A DNA stretch of 62,965 bases from Clostridia bacterium (lineage in GTDB: Bacteria; Bacillota; Clostridia; Oscillospirales; Butyricicoccaceae), in assembly GCA_017408485.1 (NCBI GenBank), contig JAFQUM010000038.1:1-62965 (forward strand), read 5' to 3'. The notes under the pieces were generated by a model. The model searched no databases. It had not been told where the DNA came from and saw only the letters and a list, made by a program, of their open reading frames with translations. Below are positions 1 through 9,051 of the stretch, piece after piece (position 1 is the first letter of the stretch; each line of letters begins with the position of its first letter). The position numbers and the translations under genes were made by a program.

Positions 1-72
1 GTCACCCTTAAGGAAGAGCTTATCGCCTTCTCTGCGGCAAATGCGGCATACTGCATCTGTATATCTTGCCAT
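1..72 (-). CDS. rpsD: 30S ribosomal protein S4, N-terminal fragment
   Basis: The first 24 codons of S4 are present and the gene continues beyond the left edge. S4 is a primary 16S rRNA binder that nucleates assembly of the 30S body and in many bacteria represses its own operon. The start is the ATG at 72-70, preceded by an AGGAGG-type site at about 83-88. The fragment begins [16 protein letters not shown], so it is the cysteine-containing form of S4, whose N-terminal CxxC helps bind zinc. It follows rpsK by 18 bases, the usual order at the end of the spc/alpha region. Confidence 0.93.
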   Translation of the reverse strand, partial: MARYTDAVCRICRREGDKLFLKGD

Positions 73-90
73 ATTCAGTGTACCTCCTGC

Positions 91-498
91 TTAAACTCTT
101 CTTCTCTTGGGGGGACGGCAGCCGTTGTGAGGAATGGGAGTTACGTCCTTGATCATAACAACCTCAAGACCTGCTGCCTGAAGCGCACGGATGGCTGCTT
201 CTCTTCCCTGTCCGGGGCCACGTACATAGACCTCAACGGTCTTAAGGCCGTGCTCCATAGCTGCCTTAGCAGCAGTCTCTGCTGCAGTCTGTGCAGCAAA
301 GGGAGTGGACTTTCTGCTTCCGCGGAAGCCAAGCTCACCTGCGGATGCCCAGGAAATTGTGTTACCGGTCAGATCGGTGATGGTAACGATTGTGTTGTTG
401 AAGGAAGCGCGAATATGAACTGCGCCCTTTTCAATGTTCTTGCGCTCGCGACGCTTTGTGCGAACTGCGCCCTTTTTGGGCTGTGCTGCTTTAGCCAT
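91..498 (-). CDS. rpsK: 30S ribosomal protein S11
   Basis: A protein of 135 residues, close to the usual length for S11, which sits on the platform of the small subunit near the mRNA exit. The basic N-terminus ([14 protein letters not shown]), the central [15 protein letters not shown] segment and the C-terminal [14 protein letters not shown] are diagnostic. The start is the ATG at 498 behind AGGAGGAA, which lies just beyond the rpsM stop. It sits between rpsM and rpsD with gaps of 15 and 18 bases, so it is cotranscribed with them. Confidence 0.97.
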   Translation of the reverse strand: MAKAAQPKKGAVRTKRRERKNIEKGAVHIRASFNNTIVTITDLTGNTISWASAGELGFRGSRKSTPFAAQTAAETAAKAAMEHGLKTVEVYVRGPGQGREAAIRALQAAGLEVVMIKDVTPIPHNGCRPPKRRRV

Positions 499-513
499 TT
501 TTCAGCTTCCTCC

Positions 514-882
514 TTACTTCTTCTTGTTAGCAATGGTCTTCTTGGGACCCTTGCGAGTTCTTGCGTTGGTCTTGGAGCGCTGTCCGCGAACGGGCAGACC
601 CTTGCGGTGACGCAGGCCTCTGTAAGAGCCAATTTCAACCAGACGCTTGATGTTGAGAGCTACATCACGACGCAGATCGCCTTCGACCACATATTCGTGC
701 TCGATAGCTTCACGCAGACGTGCAGCCTCGTCTTCTGTCAGATCCTTAACACGGGTGTCAGGATTGACGCCTGTCTTCTTGAGTATGTCGTTAGAAAGTT
801 TACGGCCTATACCATAAATGTAGGTAAGTCCGATCTCCACGCGCTTTTCGCGGGGAAGGTCAACGCCGGCAATACGAGCCAT
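514..882 (-). CDS. rpsM: 30S ribosomal protein S13
   Basis: A full-length S13 of 122 residues, a head protein that contacts the P-site tRNA and forms inter-subunit bridges. It opens [19 protein letters not shown] and has the helix-two-turn-helix [14 protein letters not shown]. The basic tail ([17 protein letters not shown]) reaches toward tRNA in known structures. The ATG at 882 is preceded by AGGAGG. Position after rpmJ and before rpsK matches the canonical infA-rpmJ-rpsM-rpsK order. Confidence 0.97.
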   Translation of the reverse strand: MARIAGVDLPREKRVEIGLTYIYGIGRKLSNDILKKTGVNPDTRVKDLTEDEAARLREAIEHEYVVEGDLRRDVALNIKRLVEIGSYRGLRHRKGLPVRGQRSKTNARTRKGPKKTIANKKK

Positions 883-902
883 TTGAATACCTCCTGTTTT
901 TC

Positions 903-1031
<129 letters not shown>

Positions 1032-1045
1032 TTAATGGGCGGCGC

Positions 1046-1264
1046 TTATTTAGAGCGCCATGTGATCCTGCCTCTGGTGAGGTCATAGGGTGACATCTGT
1101 AAAGTCACCTTATCGCCGGGCAGTATCTTAATATAGTTCATACGCAATTTGCCGGAAATATGGGACAGCACTCTGTGTCCGCCGGCAATTTCAACTGTGA
1201 ACATAGCGTTAGGCAGCGCCTCTATAACGGTACCTTCGACCTCGATCATATCTTCTTTTGGCAA
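1046..1264 (-). CDS. infA: Translation initiation factor IF-1
   Basis: A 72-residue single OB-fold protein that binds the 30S A site with IF-2 and IF-3 during initiation. The family markers are visible: [19 protein letters not shown] at the start, then [19 protein letters not shown] and [15 protein letters not shown] at the end. The ATG at 1264 lies one base from the map stop codon, with the ribosome binding site inside the end of map, so translation is likely coupled to map. Confidence 0.97.
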   Translation of the reverse strand: MPKEDMIEVEGTVIEALPNAMFTVEIAGGHRVLSHISGKLRMNYIKILPGDKVTLQMSPYDLTRGRITWRSK

Positions 1265-1265
1265 A

Positions 1266-2033
1266 TCAATTTACCTCCTCAGCAAGCTGTGCAGTCAAAA
1301 TGATCGGTTCGCCTTCTGTAATGACGATGGTGTTTTCAAAGTGTGACGACAAGCTGCCGTCCGCTGTCTTGACTGTCCATCCGTCAGATAGGCGTTTTAC
1401 ATCATATCCGCCCTGATTGACCATAGGCTCTATAGCCAAAGTCATACCGGCGGCAAGCCGCGCCCCGTGGCCTCTTTCCCAATAATTGGGGACCTCAGGC
1501 TCTTCGTGGAGATTTCGTCCGATGCCGTGGCCTACATATTCACGCACAACGCCAAAGCCGTGGCTTTCGTTATACTCCTGTATGGCGCGGGCAATGTCGG
1601 AAATGCGATATTCCGGGCGGGCAAACTTGATACCTTCATAGAAGCTCTGCCTCGTTACCTCGATCAGTTCTTTGGCAACGGGTGTAATGACTCCTGCCGC
1701 GAAGGTGGCGGCACAGTCACCGTGGTAGCCGTTATAAAAGGCACCCACGTCGATCTTGACGATGTCTCCCTCTTGTATCTTTCTCTTTTTGGAAGGAATA
1801 CCGTGGATTACCTCGTCATTGACAGAGCAACATATCGAACCGGGAAAGCCGTTGTAATTAAGAAACGACGGTCTTGCTCCGTACCCCTCAATGACCTTGC
1901 GCGCAATAGCGTCAAGTTCATAGGTAGTAATGCCCGGCTCTACTGCGGCACCGCAGGCGCGCCTTGCTGCATCCGCAATGGCGCCTGCTTCCCGCATAAG
2001 CTTGATCTCCTTAGGAGATTTAAGTGTTATCAC
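1266..2033 (-). CDS. map: Methionine aminopeptidase, type I
   Basis: A cytosolic metalloprotease that removes the initiator methionine from nascent proteins. At 255 residues it is the typical bacterial type Ia form without an N-terminal extension. Family motifs in order: [32 protein letters not shown] (two metal-binding Asp), [12 protein letters not shown] (metal-binding His) and TLAIEPM followed by a late HFENTIVIT (metal-binding Glu). The start is GTG at 2033, overlapping the adk stop in GTGA, so the two genes are translationally coupled. Its place between adk and infA is standard in Bacillota. Confidence 0.97.
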   Translation of the reverse strand: MITLKSPKEIKLMREAGAIADAARRACGAAVEPGITTYELDAIARKVIEGYGARPSFLNYNGFPGSICCSVNDEVIHGIPSKKRKIQEGDIVKIDVGAFYNGYHGDCAATFAAGVITPVAKELIEVTRQSFYEGIKFARPEYRISDIARAIQEYNESHGFGVVREYVGHGIGRNLHEEPEVPNYWERGHGARLAAGMTLAIEPMVNQGGYDVKRLSDGWTVKTADGSLSSHFENTIVITEGEPIILTAQLAEEVN

Positions 2034-2665
2034 AATACCGCCTCCACTGCGGACAAGGTGTCTTCACTGACCTTATCCGGAGCTTGGGTTCCGTCGACTG
2101 TAACCACTCTGCCCGATGCGCGGTAGTAATTGATAATAGGCTCGGTCTGCTCGTGGTAGACATCAAGTCTATGTCTTACTACTGCCGGTTCATCGTCGCT
2201 TCGTGTGTACAGCTTACCGCCGCACTTATCGCAGATACCCTCAATCTTTGTGGGCAGAACCTTAAGGTGATATGTTGATTGACAGTCAGGGCAGGTTCTA
2301 CGCAGACTCATACGCTCAACTATTGCATCGTCGGGCACATCAAAAACCAGCACCTTATCGATCTTTGTTAGCTCATCCAACTTTTCTGCCTGCTTGACTG
2401 TTCTGGGAAATCCGTCGAATATGACACCATTGGCACATTCGGATGATTTGAGCTTTTCGTCAACAAGCTGGATAACCAACTCGTCGGGCACAAGGGAGCC
2501 GCTGTCAAGCAGTCCCTTGACCCTATTGCCCAATTCCGTTCCCGCCTTAACGGCTTCACGGAGAAGATTTCCCGTTGAGAGAATATACATTCCTGTTTTT
2601 TGCTTTATAACAGCAGCCTGAGTGCCTTTTCCCGCACCAGGTGCTCCCAGCAATACAAGATTCAT
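2030..2665 (-). CDS. adk: Adenylate kinase with zinc-binding lid
   Basis: Catalyses ATP + AMP to 2 ADP. The 211-residue protein begins with the P-loop GAPGAGKGT (residues 7-15) and has the GFPRT motif of the AMP site. The LID insert carries CPDC ... CDKC, the four-cysteine zinc knuckle typical of Gram-positive enzymes and absent from the enterobacterial form. The ATG at 2665 follows secY by 15 bases. The gene overlaps map by four bases. Confidence 0.97.
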   Translation of the reverse strand: MNLVLLGAPGAGKGTQAAVIKQKTGMYILSTGNLLREAVKAGTELGNRVKGLLDSGSLVPDELVIQLVDEKLKSSECANGVIFDGFPRTVKQAEKLDELTKIDKVLVFDVPDDAIVERMSLRRTCPDCQSTYHLKVLPTKIEGICDKCGGKLYTRSDDEPAVVRHRLDVYHEQTEPIINYYRASGRVVTVDGTQAPDKVSEDTLSAVEAVL

Positions 2666-2680
2666 AATATTACCTCTGTA

Positions 2681-3979
2681 TTATTCCAAGAATCCCTTAT
2701 AGTGACGCAGAAGCATCTCGTTCTCAATAGCCTTGACGGTTTCGAGAGCAACACCGACCATAATCATGACCGAAGTTCCGCCGATAGCCAAGCCGCCCAG
2801 ACCGGGCAGGTTACTCATAATGAGGGGCAGACCTGCGATAACTGCAAGGAATATAGCACCCATCATAGTGACCTTATTCAGAACCTTACTTATGAAATCG
2901 GAGGTGGGACGACCGGGACGGAAGCCGGGGATAAATCCGCCGTTCTTACGCAGGTTGTTTGCTACCTCGATGGGATTGAACTGGATTGCTGAATAGAAAT
3001 ATGCAAATGCAAATATCAACAGTACATAGACGATGATATAAGCAGGAGCACTCTGTGCAAACCACTTGTTTGCAAAGTTGTGCCAGAAGGAACCTTCTGC
3101 GGGCTGAGCAAATGCAACGATAGTTGCAGGCACACTTGTGATGGTGGAGGCAAAGATGACAGGCATAACACCGGACATATTGACCTTCATGGGCAGGTGT
3201 GTGCTCTGACCGCCGTACTGCTTACGACCAACAACGCGCTTTGCATACTGAATAGGAATGCGGCGCTCTGCGTTGGTGATGTAAATAATGAATGCGATGA
3301 TAGCGATGGAGATGATAAGGATGACAATTGTCTTCCACCACCAGCTTGCTGCGTCGGTTGTCCAACCATTGATAATGGTCTGAACGATAGCAGGACCACG
3401 GCTTACGATGCCGATGAACAGGATGATGGATGTACCGTTTCCGATACCCTTCTGAGTCATTCTTTCAGCCAGCCACATAACAAACATAGAACCGGCAGTG
3501 AAGGTTGTGATGATTACGATTGCGCCCCAAAGTGTGGAGCCCTGTGCCTTAAGAACTCCGGAGAATGCGGAGGACTTAAGCATAAGATAATAGCTGAATG
3601 CCATTACTGCTGCAAGGACAAGGGTCAGGCAGCGGGTGATGAAAGCGATCTTTCTCTTACCCTCTTCGCCGCCTTCCTTAGCCAGTCTTTCAAGTGCGGG
3701 GATCGCAACCTGAAGGAGCTGAATAATAATGGAGCTGTTAATATAAGGATAAATGCTTAATGCTAAAATCGAAGCCTGTTCCAAACCGCCGCCGGCGAGC
3801 ACATTGAAGTACTCAAGCAGATTTCCCGCACTGGAGAAGGACTGTGCCAGCATTGCTGTGTTGATATAAGGAACATGGATTGCATGAGCAAAGCGGAAAA
3901 CAATAATTGCAAAGATGACGTAGAGCAGTTTCTTGCGCAGGTCGGGTATCTTCCATGCGTTTCTGACTGTTTCTATCAT
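2681..3979 (-). CDS. secY: Protein translocase subunit SecY
   Basis: The channel-forming subunit of the SecYEG translocon in the cytoplasmic membrane. At 432 residues with about ten hydrophobic segments it is full length. It opens with a short cytosolic helix, [20 protein letters not shown], and contains the conserved GGGLEQASILALSIYPYINSS (lateral-gate region) and AERRIPIQYAKRVVG (cytoplasmic loop contacting SecA or ribosome). The ATG at 3979 overlaps the rplO stop as TGATG, implying coupling. It is encoded within the spc operon upstream of adk, as usual. Confidence 0.98.
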   Translation of the reverse strand: MIETVRNAWKIPDLRKKLLYVIFAIIVFRFAHAIHVPYINTAMLAQSFSSAGNLLEYFNVLAGGGLEQASILALSIYPYINSSIIIQLLQVAIPALERLAKEGGEEGKRKIAFITRCLTLVLAAVMAFSYYLMLKSSAFSGVLKAQGSTLWGAIVIITTFTAGSMFVMWLAERMTQKGIGNGTSIILFIGIVSRGPAIVQTIINGWTTDAASWWWKTIVILIISIAIIAFIIYITNAERRIPIQYAKRVVGRKQYGGQSTHLPMKVNMSGVMPVIFASTITSVPATIVAFAQPAEGSFWHNFANKWFAQSAPAYIIVYVLLIFAFAYFYSAIQFNPIEVANNLRKNGGFIPGFRPGRPTSDFISKVLNKVTMMGAIFLAVIAGLPLIMSNLPGLGGLAIGGTSVMIMVGVALETVKAIENEMLLRHYKGFLE

Positions 3980-4422
3980 CAGATCACCTCAGCCTTTCCA
4001 CCGGCTGCCTCAATTTTTTCCTTTGCGGAGGCGGTGATACCAGCTGCCTTTACTTCCAATTTGCTCTTAAGCTCGCCCTTACCGAGAACGCGAACACCGT
4101 CGCAGGTCTTCTTGACCAGACCCTTCTCAGCAAGTACTTCGAAGGTAACAACGGTTCCGTCTTCAAAGATGTTCAGAGCGGATACATTGATTTCAGCATA
4201 ATCCTTAGCGAATTTCATATTGTTGAAGCCACGCTTGGGGAGACGGCGGGTAAGGGGCATCTGACCGCCTTCGAAGCCGGCGCGAACGCCGCCACCGGAG
4301 CGAGCCCACTGGCCCTTATGTCCGCGACCTGCGGTCTTACCGTTACCGGTACCGGGGCCACGACCCTTGCGCTTACCGACTGTTGTGCTTCCGAGAGCCG
4401 GCTTTAATTCGTTGAGTTTCAT
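3979..4422 (-). CDS. rplO: 50S ribosomal protein L15
   Basis: A late-assembling 50S protein of 147 residues. The glycine- and basic-rich N-terminus ([21 protein letters not shown]) is the extended rRNA-binding arm typical of L15, followed by the compact domain with [15 protein letters not shown]. The start is ATG 4422, 15 bases downstream of rpmD. The stop overlaps the secY start by one base. Confidence 0.97.
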   Translation of the reverse strand: MKLNELKPALGSTTVGKRKGRGPGTGNGKTAGRGHKGQWARSGGGVRAGFEGGQMPLTRRLPKRGFNNMKFAKDYAEINVSALNIFEDGTVVTFEVLAEKGLVKKTCDGVRVLGKGELKSKLEVKAAGITASAKEKIEAAGGKAEVI

Positions 4423-4437
4423 TGTCCGGTGCCCTCC

Positions 4438-4620
4438 TTAGTTGTTCTCTTCGACCTTAACAAGATAGCTGATTTGAGCGATCTTGCCGCGGGTCTGCTC
4501 GTTGTCGGGCTGCTCGGTAACATTACCGATCTTGGTCAGTCCGAGGGAAATTGCGGTAGCGATATGCTTCTGATGTCTGCCGTTCAGGCTCTTTACCAGG
4601 GTGATTTTCAATGTCTTCAT
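4438..4620 (-). CDS. rpmD: 50S ribosomal protein L30
   Basis: A 60-residue L30, the small bacterial form. It reads [20 protein letters not shown] and continues with the conserved LGLTKIGN motif. L30 binds 23S rRNA on the solvent side of the large subunit. It lies 13 bases after rpsE and 15 before rplO; not all bacteria keep rpmD, but its presence here in the standard position is normal for Clostridia. Confidence 0.95.
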   Translation of the reverse strand: MKTLKITLVKSLNGRHQKHIATAISLGLTKIGNVTEQPDNEQTRGKIAQISYLVKVEENN

Positions 4621-4633
4621 TGTAATGTCCCCC

Positions 4634-5134
4634 TTACTTCAGCTGATCAGCGGAAATACCGCGAACTGCTGCAACCTGATTAGCATCTCTCATGCTCTTA
4701 AGACCTTCCATAGTAGCAGCAACTACGTTCTGGGGGTTGTTGGAGCGGAGGCTCTTGGTACGGATATCCTTGATACCTGCCATCTCGACGACTGCACGAA
4801 CTGCGCCGCCTGCGATAACACCGGTACCAGCTGCGGCGGGCTTAAGCAGAACTCTTGCTGCGCCGAAAGCACCTGTTGCCTCGTGAGGAATGGATGTTCC
4901 CTTGAGGGAAATCTTTACGAGATTCTTCTTAGCGTCCTCGATGCCCTTGCGGATTGCATCGGGTACTTCGGAGGACTTGCCAAGGCCGTAACCTACTGTG
5001 CCGTTACCGTCGCCTACTACTACTAAAGCGGAGAACTTAAAGATACGGCCGCCCTTAACGGTCTTGGATACGCGGTTGAGGGCAACGACTTTTTCTCTCA
5101 GCTCAAGGGCGTCGGCATTAATTAACTTTGCCAT
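4634..5134 (-). CDS. rpsE: 30S ribosomal protein S5
   Basis: A 166-residue S5, which helps form the mRNA entry channel and influences decoding accuracy. The N-terminal double-stranded-RNA-binding-like domain contains [20 protein letters not shown] and [20 protein letters not shown]; the C-terminal S5 fold includes [20 protein letters not shown]. The ATG at 5134 is preceded by GGAGG. It lies between rplR and rpmD as in other spc operons. Confidence 0.97.
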   Translation of the reverse strand: MAKLINADALELREKVVALNRVSKTVKGGRIFKFSALVVVGDGNGTVGYGLGKSSEVPDAIRKGIEDAKKNLVKISLKGTSIPHEATGAFGAARVLLKPAAAGTGVIAGGAVRAVVEMAGIKDIRTKSLRSNNPQNVVAATMEGLKSMRDANQVAAVRGISADQLK

Positions 5135-5148
5135 GTCTGTATCCTCCC

Positions 5149-5508
5149 TTAAAACTTCAGTCCGGCTTCACGGGCTGCATCGGCAAGAGCCTTAACACGA
5201 CCGTGATAGATGTAACCGCCGCGGTCAAAGACCACGTTCTCAATGCCCTTTGCCAGAGCACGCTCTGCAACAGCCTTACCAACCTTTGCAGCAGCTTCAC
5301 AGTTGCCGCCGTAGATCTCAAAATCCTTTTCGTTGGAGCCTGCAGCGCAAAGAGTTACGCCTGCGACATCATCGATAACCTGAGCATAGATATTCTTAGA
5401 GCTGCGGAATACGCAAAGACGGGGGCACTCGGCGGTGCCGGAAATCTTGGCGCGCACTCTCTTATGTCTCTTAAGTCTTGCTGCGTTAGAATCAAACTTC
5501 TTAACCAT
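5149..5508 (-). CDS. rplR: 50S ribosomal protein L18
   Basis: A 119-residue L18, which binds 5S rRNA together with L5 and L25 and delivers it to the large subunit. Markers are [21 protein letters not shown] followed after a short gap by [14 protein letters not shown], and C-terminal [26 protein letters not shown] split across two conserved segments. The start is ATG 5508 with GGAGG ahead; spacing to rplF (15) and rpsE (14) is tight. Confidence 0.97.
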   Translation of the reverse strand: MVKKFDSNAARLKRHKRVRAKISGTAECPRLCVFRSSKNIYAQVIDDVAGVTLCAAGSNEKDFEIYGGNCEAAAKVGKAVAERALAKGIENVVFDRGGYIYHGRVKALADAAREAGLKF

Positions 5509-5523
5509 TTGAGTGCACCTCCC

Positions 5524-6072
5524 TTATTTCTTCTTAGCGCCGGTCTTGCCCTCTTTACGACGGACATATTCACCGACATAGCGGATTCCCTTGCCCTTGT
5601 AAGGCTCGGGAGGACGGACCTTGCGTACTTCAGCGGCAAACTGGCCAACAGCCTGCTTGTCAACGCCGCTGATGATGATCTTGTTGGGAGCGGGAGCTTC
5701 GATGGAGATGCCATTCTTCTCTTCGATAACAACAGGGTTGCTGTAACCGACGTTCAGAGTGAGCTTCTTGCCTTCCTTAGCGCAGCGGTAGCCGACGCCG
5801 ATGATCTCAAGCTCCTTCTTGTAGCCTTCGTTAACGCCAACAATCAGATTGTTGAGCAGTGTACGGGAAAGGCCGTGAAGAGAACGATTCTCTTTTTCAT
5901 CGTTGGGACGGGAAACAGTGATAACTGCTCCTTCCTGAGCGATGATCATATTGGGGTGGATCTGAAGCTGAGCTTCGCCCTTGGGACCCTTTGCGGTTAC
6001 CAGATTGCCTTCAGCGATGGTAACGGTAACGCCTGCGGGTACATTGATGGGCATTTTACCTATTCTTGACAT
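5524..6072 (-). CDS. rplF: 50S ribosomal protein L6
   Basis: A 182-residue L6 made of two tandem repeats of the same fold, near the factor-binding GTPase-associated centre. It begins [17 protein letters not shown] and contains the signature [22 protein letters not shown] near the C-terminus. The ATG at 6072 is preceded by GGAGG. Gaps to rpsH and rplR are both 15 bases. Confidence 0.97.
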   Translation of the reverse strand: MSRIGKMPINVPAGVTVTIAEGNLVTAKGPKGEAQLQIHPNMIIAQEGAVITVSRPNDEKENRSLHGLSRTLLNNLIVGVNEGYKKELEIIGVGYRCAKEGKKLTLNVGYSNPVVIEEKNGISIEAPAPNKIIISGVDKQAVGQFAAEVRKVRPPEPYKGKGIRYVGEYVRRKEGKTGAKKK

Positions 6073-6087
6073 TACTCAAATCCTCCC

Positions 6088-6483
6088 TTACCATACGAAA
6101 GCCAGGACTTCGCCGCCGACGTTGAGGCTACGAGCCTTCTTATCGGTCATGATGCCCTTGGAGGTGGATACGATGGCAATGCCCAGGCCCTTAAGAACCT
6201 TGGGAAGCTCGTCTGCGCCTGCGTAAACACGGAGACCGGGCTTACTTACTCTGCGGAGACCGGAGATTGCGCTCTCTTTGCCATTGTACTTGAGAGTGAT
6301 TTTGATGCTGCCCTGTACGTTTTCATCTTCGATGGAGTATTCCTTGATGTAACCTTCGTCAAGCAGAATCTGGGCAATAGCCTTCTTCATGCCGGAAGCA
6401 GGAACACTGACCTGAGGATGACGAGCGGCAGCTGCGTTTCTGATACGTGTGAGCATATCAGCGATGGGATCTGTGATCTGCAC
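6088..6483 (-). CDS. rpsH: 30S ribosomal protein S8 (GTG start)
   Basis: S8 binds the central domain of 16S rRNA and, in model bacteria, represses the spc operon. I place the start at the GTG at 6483, giving [17 protein letters not shown], the usual S8 N-terminus, 131 residues in all. The GTG sits 7 bases after AGGAGG (about 6491-6497). An in-frame ATG further upstream would add 25 residues with no S8 homology and no ribosome binding site, so I reject it. The C-terminus has [20 protein letters not shown]. Confidence 0.95.
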   Translation of the reverse strand: MQITDPIADMLTRIRNAAAARHPQVSVPASGMKKAIAQILLDEGYIKEYSIEDENVQGSIKITLKYNGKESAISGLRRVSKPGLRVYAGADELPKVLKGLGIAIVSTSKGIMTDKKARSLNVGGEVLAFVW

Positions 6484-6662
6484 GTTTATTTCCTCCTTTT
6501 TGAAGTTAGAAAGTAGCTTGTATTTGCCGTTTATCTGCGGCGGACAAGACCGGTCCACAAGGGATTAGTCTTGTGCGCACGCATAAAGGCGGCAGCTCTT
6601 TCCACTTTTCTTAGTGCAAGCTAAGCCTGCACAATAACACAATTTAAGTGGTCCCGGTTAAA
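6484..6662 (-). other. Unusually long spacer inside the spc operon
   Basis: A 179-base gap between rpsN and rpsH, where neighbouring gaps are mostly 9-20 bases. No convincing open frame is seen. On the transcribed strand there is a short hairpin, CACAAG-N8-CTTGTG, followed by the self-complementary GACCGGTC. There is no T-run, so it is not a simple terminator. It could be an RNA processing or regulatory site (for example for S8 feedback) or hold an internal promoter; function unknown. Confidence 0.5.
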
Positions 6663-6848
6663 TTACCAGGAAGCCTTCTTGACACCGGGGATCTGACCCT
6701 TGTGTGCCAGTTCGCGGAAGCAGATACGGCAAATGCCGAAGTCACGCAGATATGCATGAGGGCGGCCGCAGATCTTGCAGCGGTTGTACTCACGGGTGGA
6801 GAACTTGCTTCCCTTCTGCTGCTTTAAAATCATTGCTTTCTTAGCCAT
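6663..6848 (-). CDS. rpsN: 30S ribosomal protein S14, zinc (short) type
   Basis: A 61-residue S14 of the zinc-ribbon type, with CKIC ... CRIC as the four zinc ligands. It begins [16 protein letters not shown] and ends [12 protein letters not shown], typical of Bacillota. S14 is a late-binding protein of the 30S head. The ATG at 6848 is preceded by a GGGGG-like site, and rplE lies 14 bases upstream. The gene is followed by the unusual 179-base spacer. Confidence 0.97.
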   Translation of the reverse strand: MAKKAMILKQQKGSKFSTREYNRCKICGRPHAYLRDFGICRICFRELAHKGQIPGVKKASW

Positions 6849-6862
6849 TACGAATATCCCCC

Positions 6863-7417
6863 TTACTTAGAGAACGGAGCGCCCATAAGTGCGAGCAGCT
6901 CGCGTGCTTCCTCATCGGTTGTAGCAGTGGTGGTGAACACGATATCCATACCGCGGATCTTGTCGATCTTATCGTACTCGATCTCGGGGAATATCAGCTG
7001 TTCCTTAACGCCCATAGCGTAGTTACCCCTGCCATCGAAGCCGTTGGGGTTGATTCCACGGAAGTCACGTACGCGGGGAAGAGCTACGCTGAACAGTCTG
7101 TCCAGGAACTCCCACATACGGTCGCCGCGAAGAGTGCACTTTACGCCGATGTTCATGCCCTCACGGAGCTTGAAGTTAGCGACACTCTTCTTAGCCTTGG
7201 TGATAACGGGCTTCTGGCCGGTTATCTTGGTTACGTCTGCCATAACTGCATCGAGAACCTTTGCGTTATCTCTTGCTTCGCCGCAACCAACGTTGATTGT
7301 GATCTTATCCAGCTTGGGGATCTGCATCACGCTCTTGTATTCGAACTTCTTCATAAGAGCGGGGGCAACCTCCTGGCTGTACTTAACCTTCATACGAGGT
7401 GTGTATCCATTAGCCAT
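6863..7417 (-). CDS. rplE: 50S ribosomal protein L5
   Basis: A 184-residue L5, which binds 5S rRNA and contacts the P-site tRNA and the small-subunit head. Conserved segments are [58 protein letters not shown] and the C-terminal [19 protein letters not shown]. The ATG at 7417 follows GGAGG. It is the usual neighbour of rplX and rpsN. Confidence 0.97.
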   Translation of the reverse strand: MANGYTPRMKVKYSQEVAPALMKKFEYKSVMQIPKLDKITINVGCGEARDNAKVLDAVMADVTKITGQKPVITKAKKSVANFKLREGMNIGVKCTLRGDRMWEFLDRLFSVALPRVRDFRGINPNGFDGRGNYAMGVKEQLIFPEIEYDKIDKIRGMDIVFTTTATTDEEARELLALMGAPFSK

Positions 7418-7435
7418 TTAAGTGTCCTCCTTCTC

Positions 7436-7750
7436 TTATATCTCAGCGCCGCACTTCTTGCAAACGGTAACCTTCTTACCGTCAACAATCTTGTGAGCGG
7501 ATCTTGTGGGCTTGCCACACTTGGGGCATACACGCATCAGCTTGCAAACTCTGATGGGGCTTTCCTTGTTGACAATGCCGCCGGTCTCGCCCTGCTTGCG
7601 GGGCTTGGTGTGATGAGCTGTTACTGCGATACCTTCAACAAGAGCAGTGCCCTTGCCGGGGTAAGTCTTGATGACTTTGCCTTCCTTGCCCTTATCCTTG
7701 CCGGACAGAACTATGACGGTATCACCGGTCTTAATATTAAGTGTGTTCAT
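7436..7750 (-). CDS. rplX: 50S ribosomal protein L24
   Basis: L24 is an assembly initiator that binds the 5' end of 23S rRNA. I choose the ATG at 7750, giving MNTLNIKTGDTVIVLSGKDK (KOW motif), 104 residues. It lies 5 bases after GGAGG, whereas an earlier in-frame ATG at 7780 would overlap rplN and lacks a site. The C-terminal third holds CPKCGK ... CKKCG, a zinc-ribbon-like pair of CxxC knuckles common in clostridial L24. Confidence 0.95.
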   Translation of the reverse strand: MNTLNIKTGDTVIVLSGKDKGKEGKVIKTYPGKGTALVEGIAVTAHHTKPRKQGETGGIVNKESPIRVCKLMRVCPKCGKPTRSAHKIVDGKKVTVCKKCGAEI

Positions 7751-7760
7751 AGTATCCTCC

Positions 7761-8129
7761 TTACAGAACTTCGGGAGCAAGGGAGAGGATCTTCATATAA
7801 TCCTTCTCGCGGAGCTCACGGGCAACCGGTCCAAAGATACGAGTGCCCTTAGGTGTTTTGTCGTCTTTGATAATAACTGCTGCGTTTTCGTCGAAACGGA
7901 CATAGGATCCGTCAGCACGGCGCATACCCTTGCGGGTACGAACGATAACTGCACGAACAACGTCGCCCTTCTTCACCTGGCCGCCGGGAGCTGCCTTACG
8001 GACAGAAGCAACGATAACGTCGCCGATATTACCATATCTGCGGGTGGATCCGCCGAGAACGCGGATGCACTTAAGTTCTTTCGCGCCAGTGTTATCTGCT
8101 ACGCGAAGATGAGATTCCTGCTGTACCAC
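7761..8129 (-). CDS. rplN: 50S ribosomal protein L14
   Basis: A 122-residue L14, which forms inter-subunit bridges and, in its free face, is the docking site of the silencing factor RsfS (encoded at 17202-17564 here). It begins [24 protein letters not shown] within the first 24 residues, followed by the [14 protein letters not shown] motif and ends in [13 protein letters not shown]. The gene lies 10 bases upstream of rplX and 12 after rpsQ. Confidence 0.97.
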   Translation of the reverse strand: MVQQESHLRVADNTGAKELKCIRVLGGSTRRYGNIGDVIVASVRKAAPGGQVKKGDVVRAVIVRTRKGMRRADGSYVRFDENAAVIIKDDKTPKGTRIFGPVARELREKDYMKILSLAPEVL

Positions 8130-8141
8130 GGCTTACCCTCC

Positions 8142-8396
8142 TTACTTTGCTTTTTCGATGATCTCGACCAGGCGCCATCTCTTGTCCTTGGACAGGGGAC
8201 GAGTCTCCATAACGCGGACTCTATCGCCGATGCCTGCTTCGTTGTTCTCATCGTGTGCTTTAAGCTTATATGTGGACTTAACGATCTTCTTATACAGAGG
8301 ATGCTGAACTCTGTCTTCAATTGCGACTACGATGGTCTTGTCCATCTTGTCGGATACGACCATACCTACTCTAGTCTTGCGGAAAGCTCTTTCCAT
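8142..8396 (-). CDS. rpsQ: 30S ribosomal protein S17
   Basis: An 84-residue OB-fold protein that binds the 5' domain of 16S rRNA early in assembly. The signature [17 protein letters not shown] lies near the N-terminus, followed by [20 protein letters not shown] and [14 protein letters not shown]. The ATG at 8396 follows GGAGG. It sits in the standard rpmC-rpsQ-rplN order. Confidence 0.97.
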   Translation of the reverse strand: MERAFRKTRVGMVVSDKMDKTIVVAIEDRVQHPLYKKIVKSTYKLKAHDENNEAGIGDRVRVMETRPLSKDKRWRLVEIIEKAK

Positions 8397-8416
8397 AGTT
8401 AATCCTCCTTTACCGC

Positions 8417-8620
8417 TTAGGACTTAGCCGCAAGCTCGCGCTCACGGAGTACAGTCTTAATTCTTGCGATATCTCTCTTGACTTCAGCGATCTTGATAGG
8501 ATTATCAAGCTGATTGGTGGCGTGCTGGAGTCTGAGGTTGAAGAGATCCTTCTTCAGTTCGAGAACTTTCTCATTGAGCTGCTCAACACTGAGCTCTCTG
8601 ATTTCTTTAGCCTTCATCAT
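8417..8620 (-). CDS. rpmC: 50S ribosomal protein L29
   Basis: A 67-residue two-helix L29, located beside the polypeptide exit tunnel where trigger factor and SRP dock. It reads [18 protein letters not shown] and contains the conserved [19 protein letters not shown]. The start lies inside the end of rplP (ATGATGA overlap with the rplP stop at 8617), so it is probably translated by coupling. Either of two adjacent ATGs could be used. Confidence 0.96.
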   Translation of the reverse strand: MMKAKEIRELSVEQLNEKVLELKKDLFNLRLQHATNQLDNPIKIAEVKRDIARIKTVLRERELAAKS

Positions 8621-9051
8621 GCCTGCTCACCATCTTTCTCGAGATCTTCCTTCTTGACAAACTTTGTCTTAACGGGAAGCTTGTAGCTAGCGAGACGCAT
8701 TGCTTCACGAGCGATCTCCTCGGAAACGCCTGCGATCTCAAACATAACACGGCCGGGCTTAACAACTGCTACCCAATATTCGGGAGAACCTTTACCGGAA
8801 CCCATACGGGTCTCAGCGGGCTTTTCAGTAACCGGCTTGTGGGGGAATATCTTGATCCATACCTGACCGCCACGCTTGGTGTAACGGGTCATTGCAATAC
8901 GGGCTGCTTCGATCTGGTTGGAAGTGATCCATGCGGGCTCGGTAGCCATCAGACCGTACTCACCGTTGCTGACAGTGTTACCGCGCATTGCCTTACCGGT
9001 CAGACGACCGCGATGCTGACGGCGGTATTTAACTCTTTTAGGTAATAACAT
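8617..9051 (-). CDS. rplP: 50S ribosomal protein L16
   Basis: A 144-residue L16, a late 50S assembly protein near the A-site tRNA. It opens [20 protein letters not shown] and has the conserved [24 protein letters not shown] and [19 protein letters not shown] segments. It overlaps rpsC by one base and rpmC by four, so rpsC-rplP-rpmC form a translationally coupled set. Confidence 0.97.
   Translation of the reverse strand: MLLPKRVKYRRQHRGRLTGKAMRGNTVSNGEYGLMATEPAWITSNQIEAARIAMTRYTKRGGQVWIKIFPHKPVTEKPAETRMGSGKGSPEYWVAVVKPGRVMFEIAGVSEEIAREAMRLASYKLPVKTKFVKKEDLEKDGEQA

Noticed and set aside
6484..6558. Longer rpsH reading from an upstream ATG at 6558
   Set aside because: Adds 25 residues with no similarity to S8 and bypasses the strong AGGAGG that is correctly spaced to the GTG at 6483.
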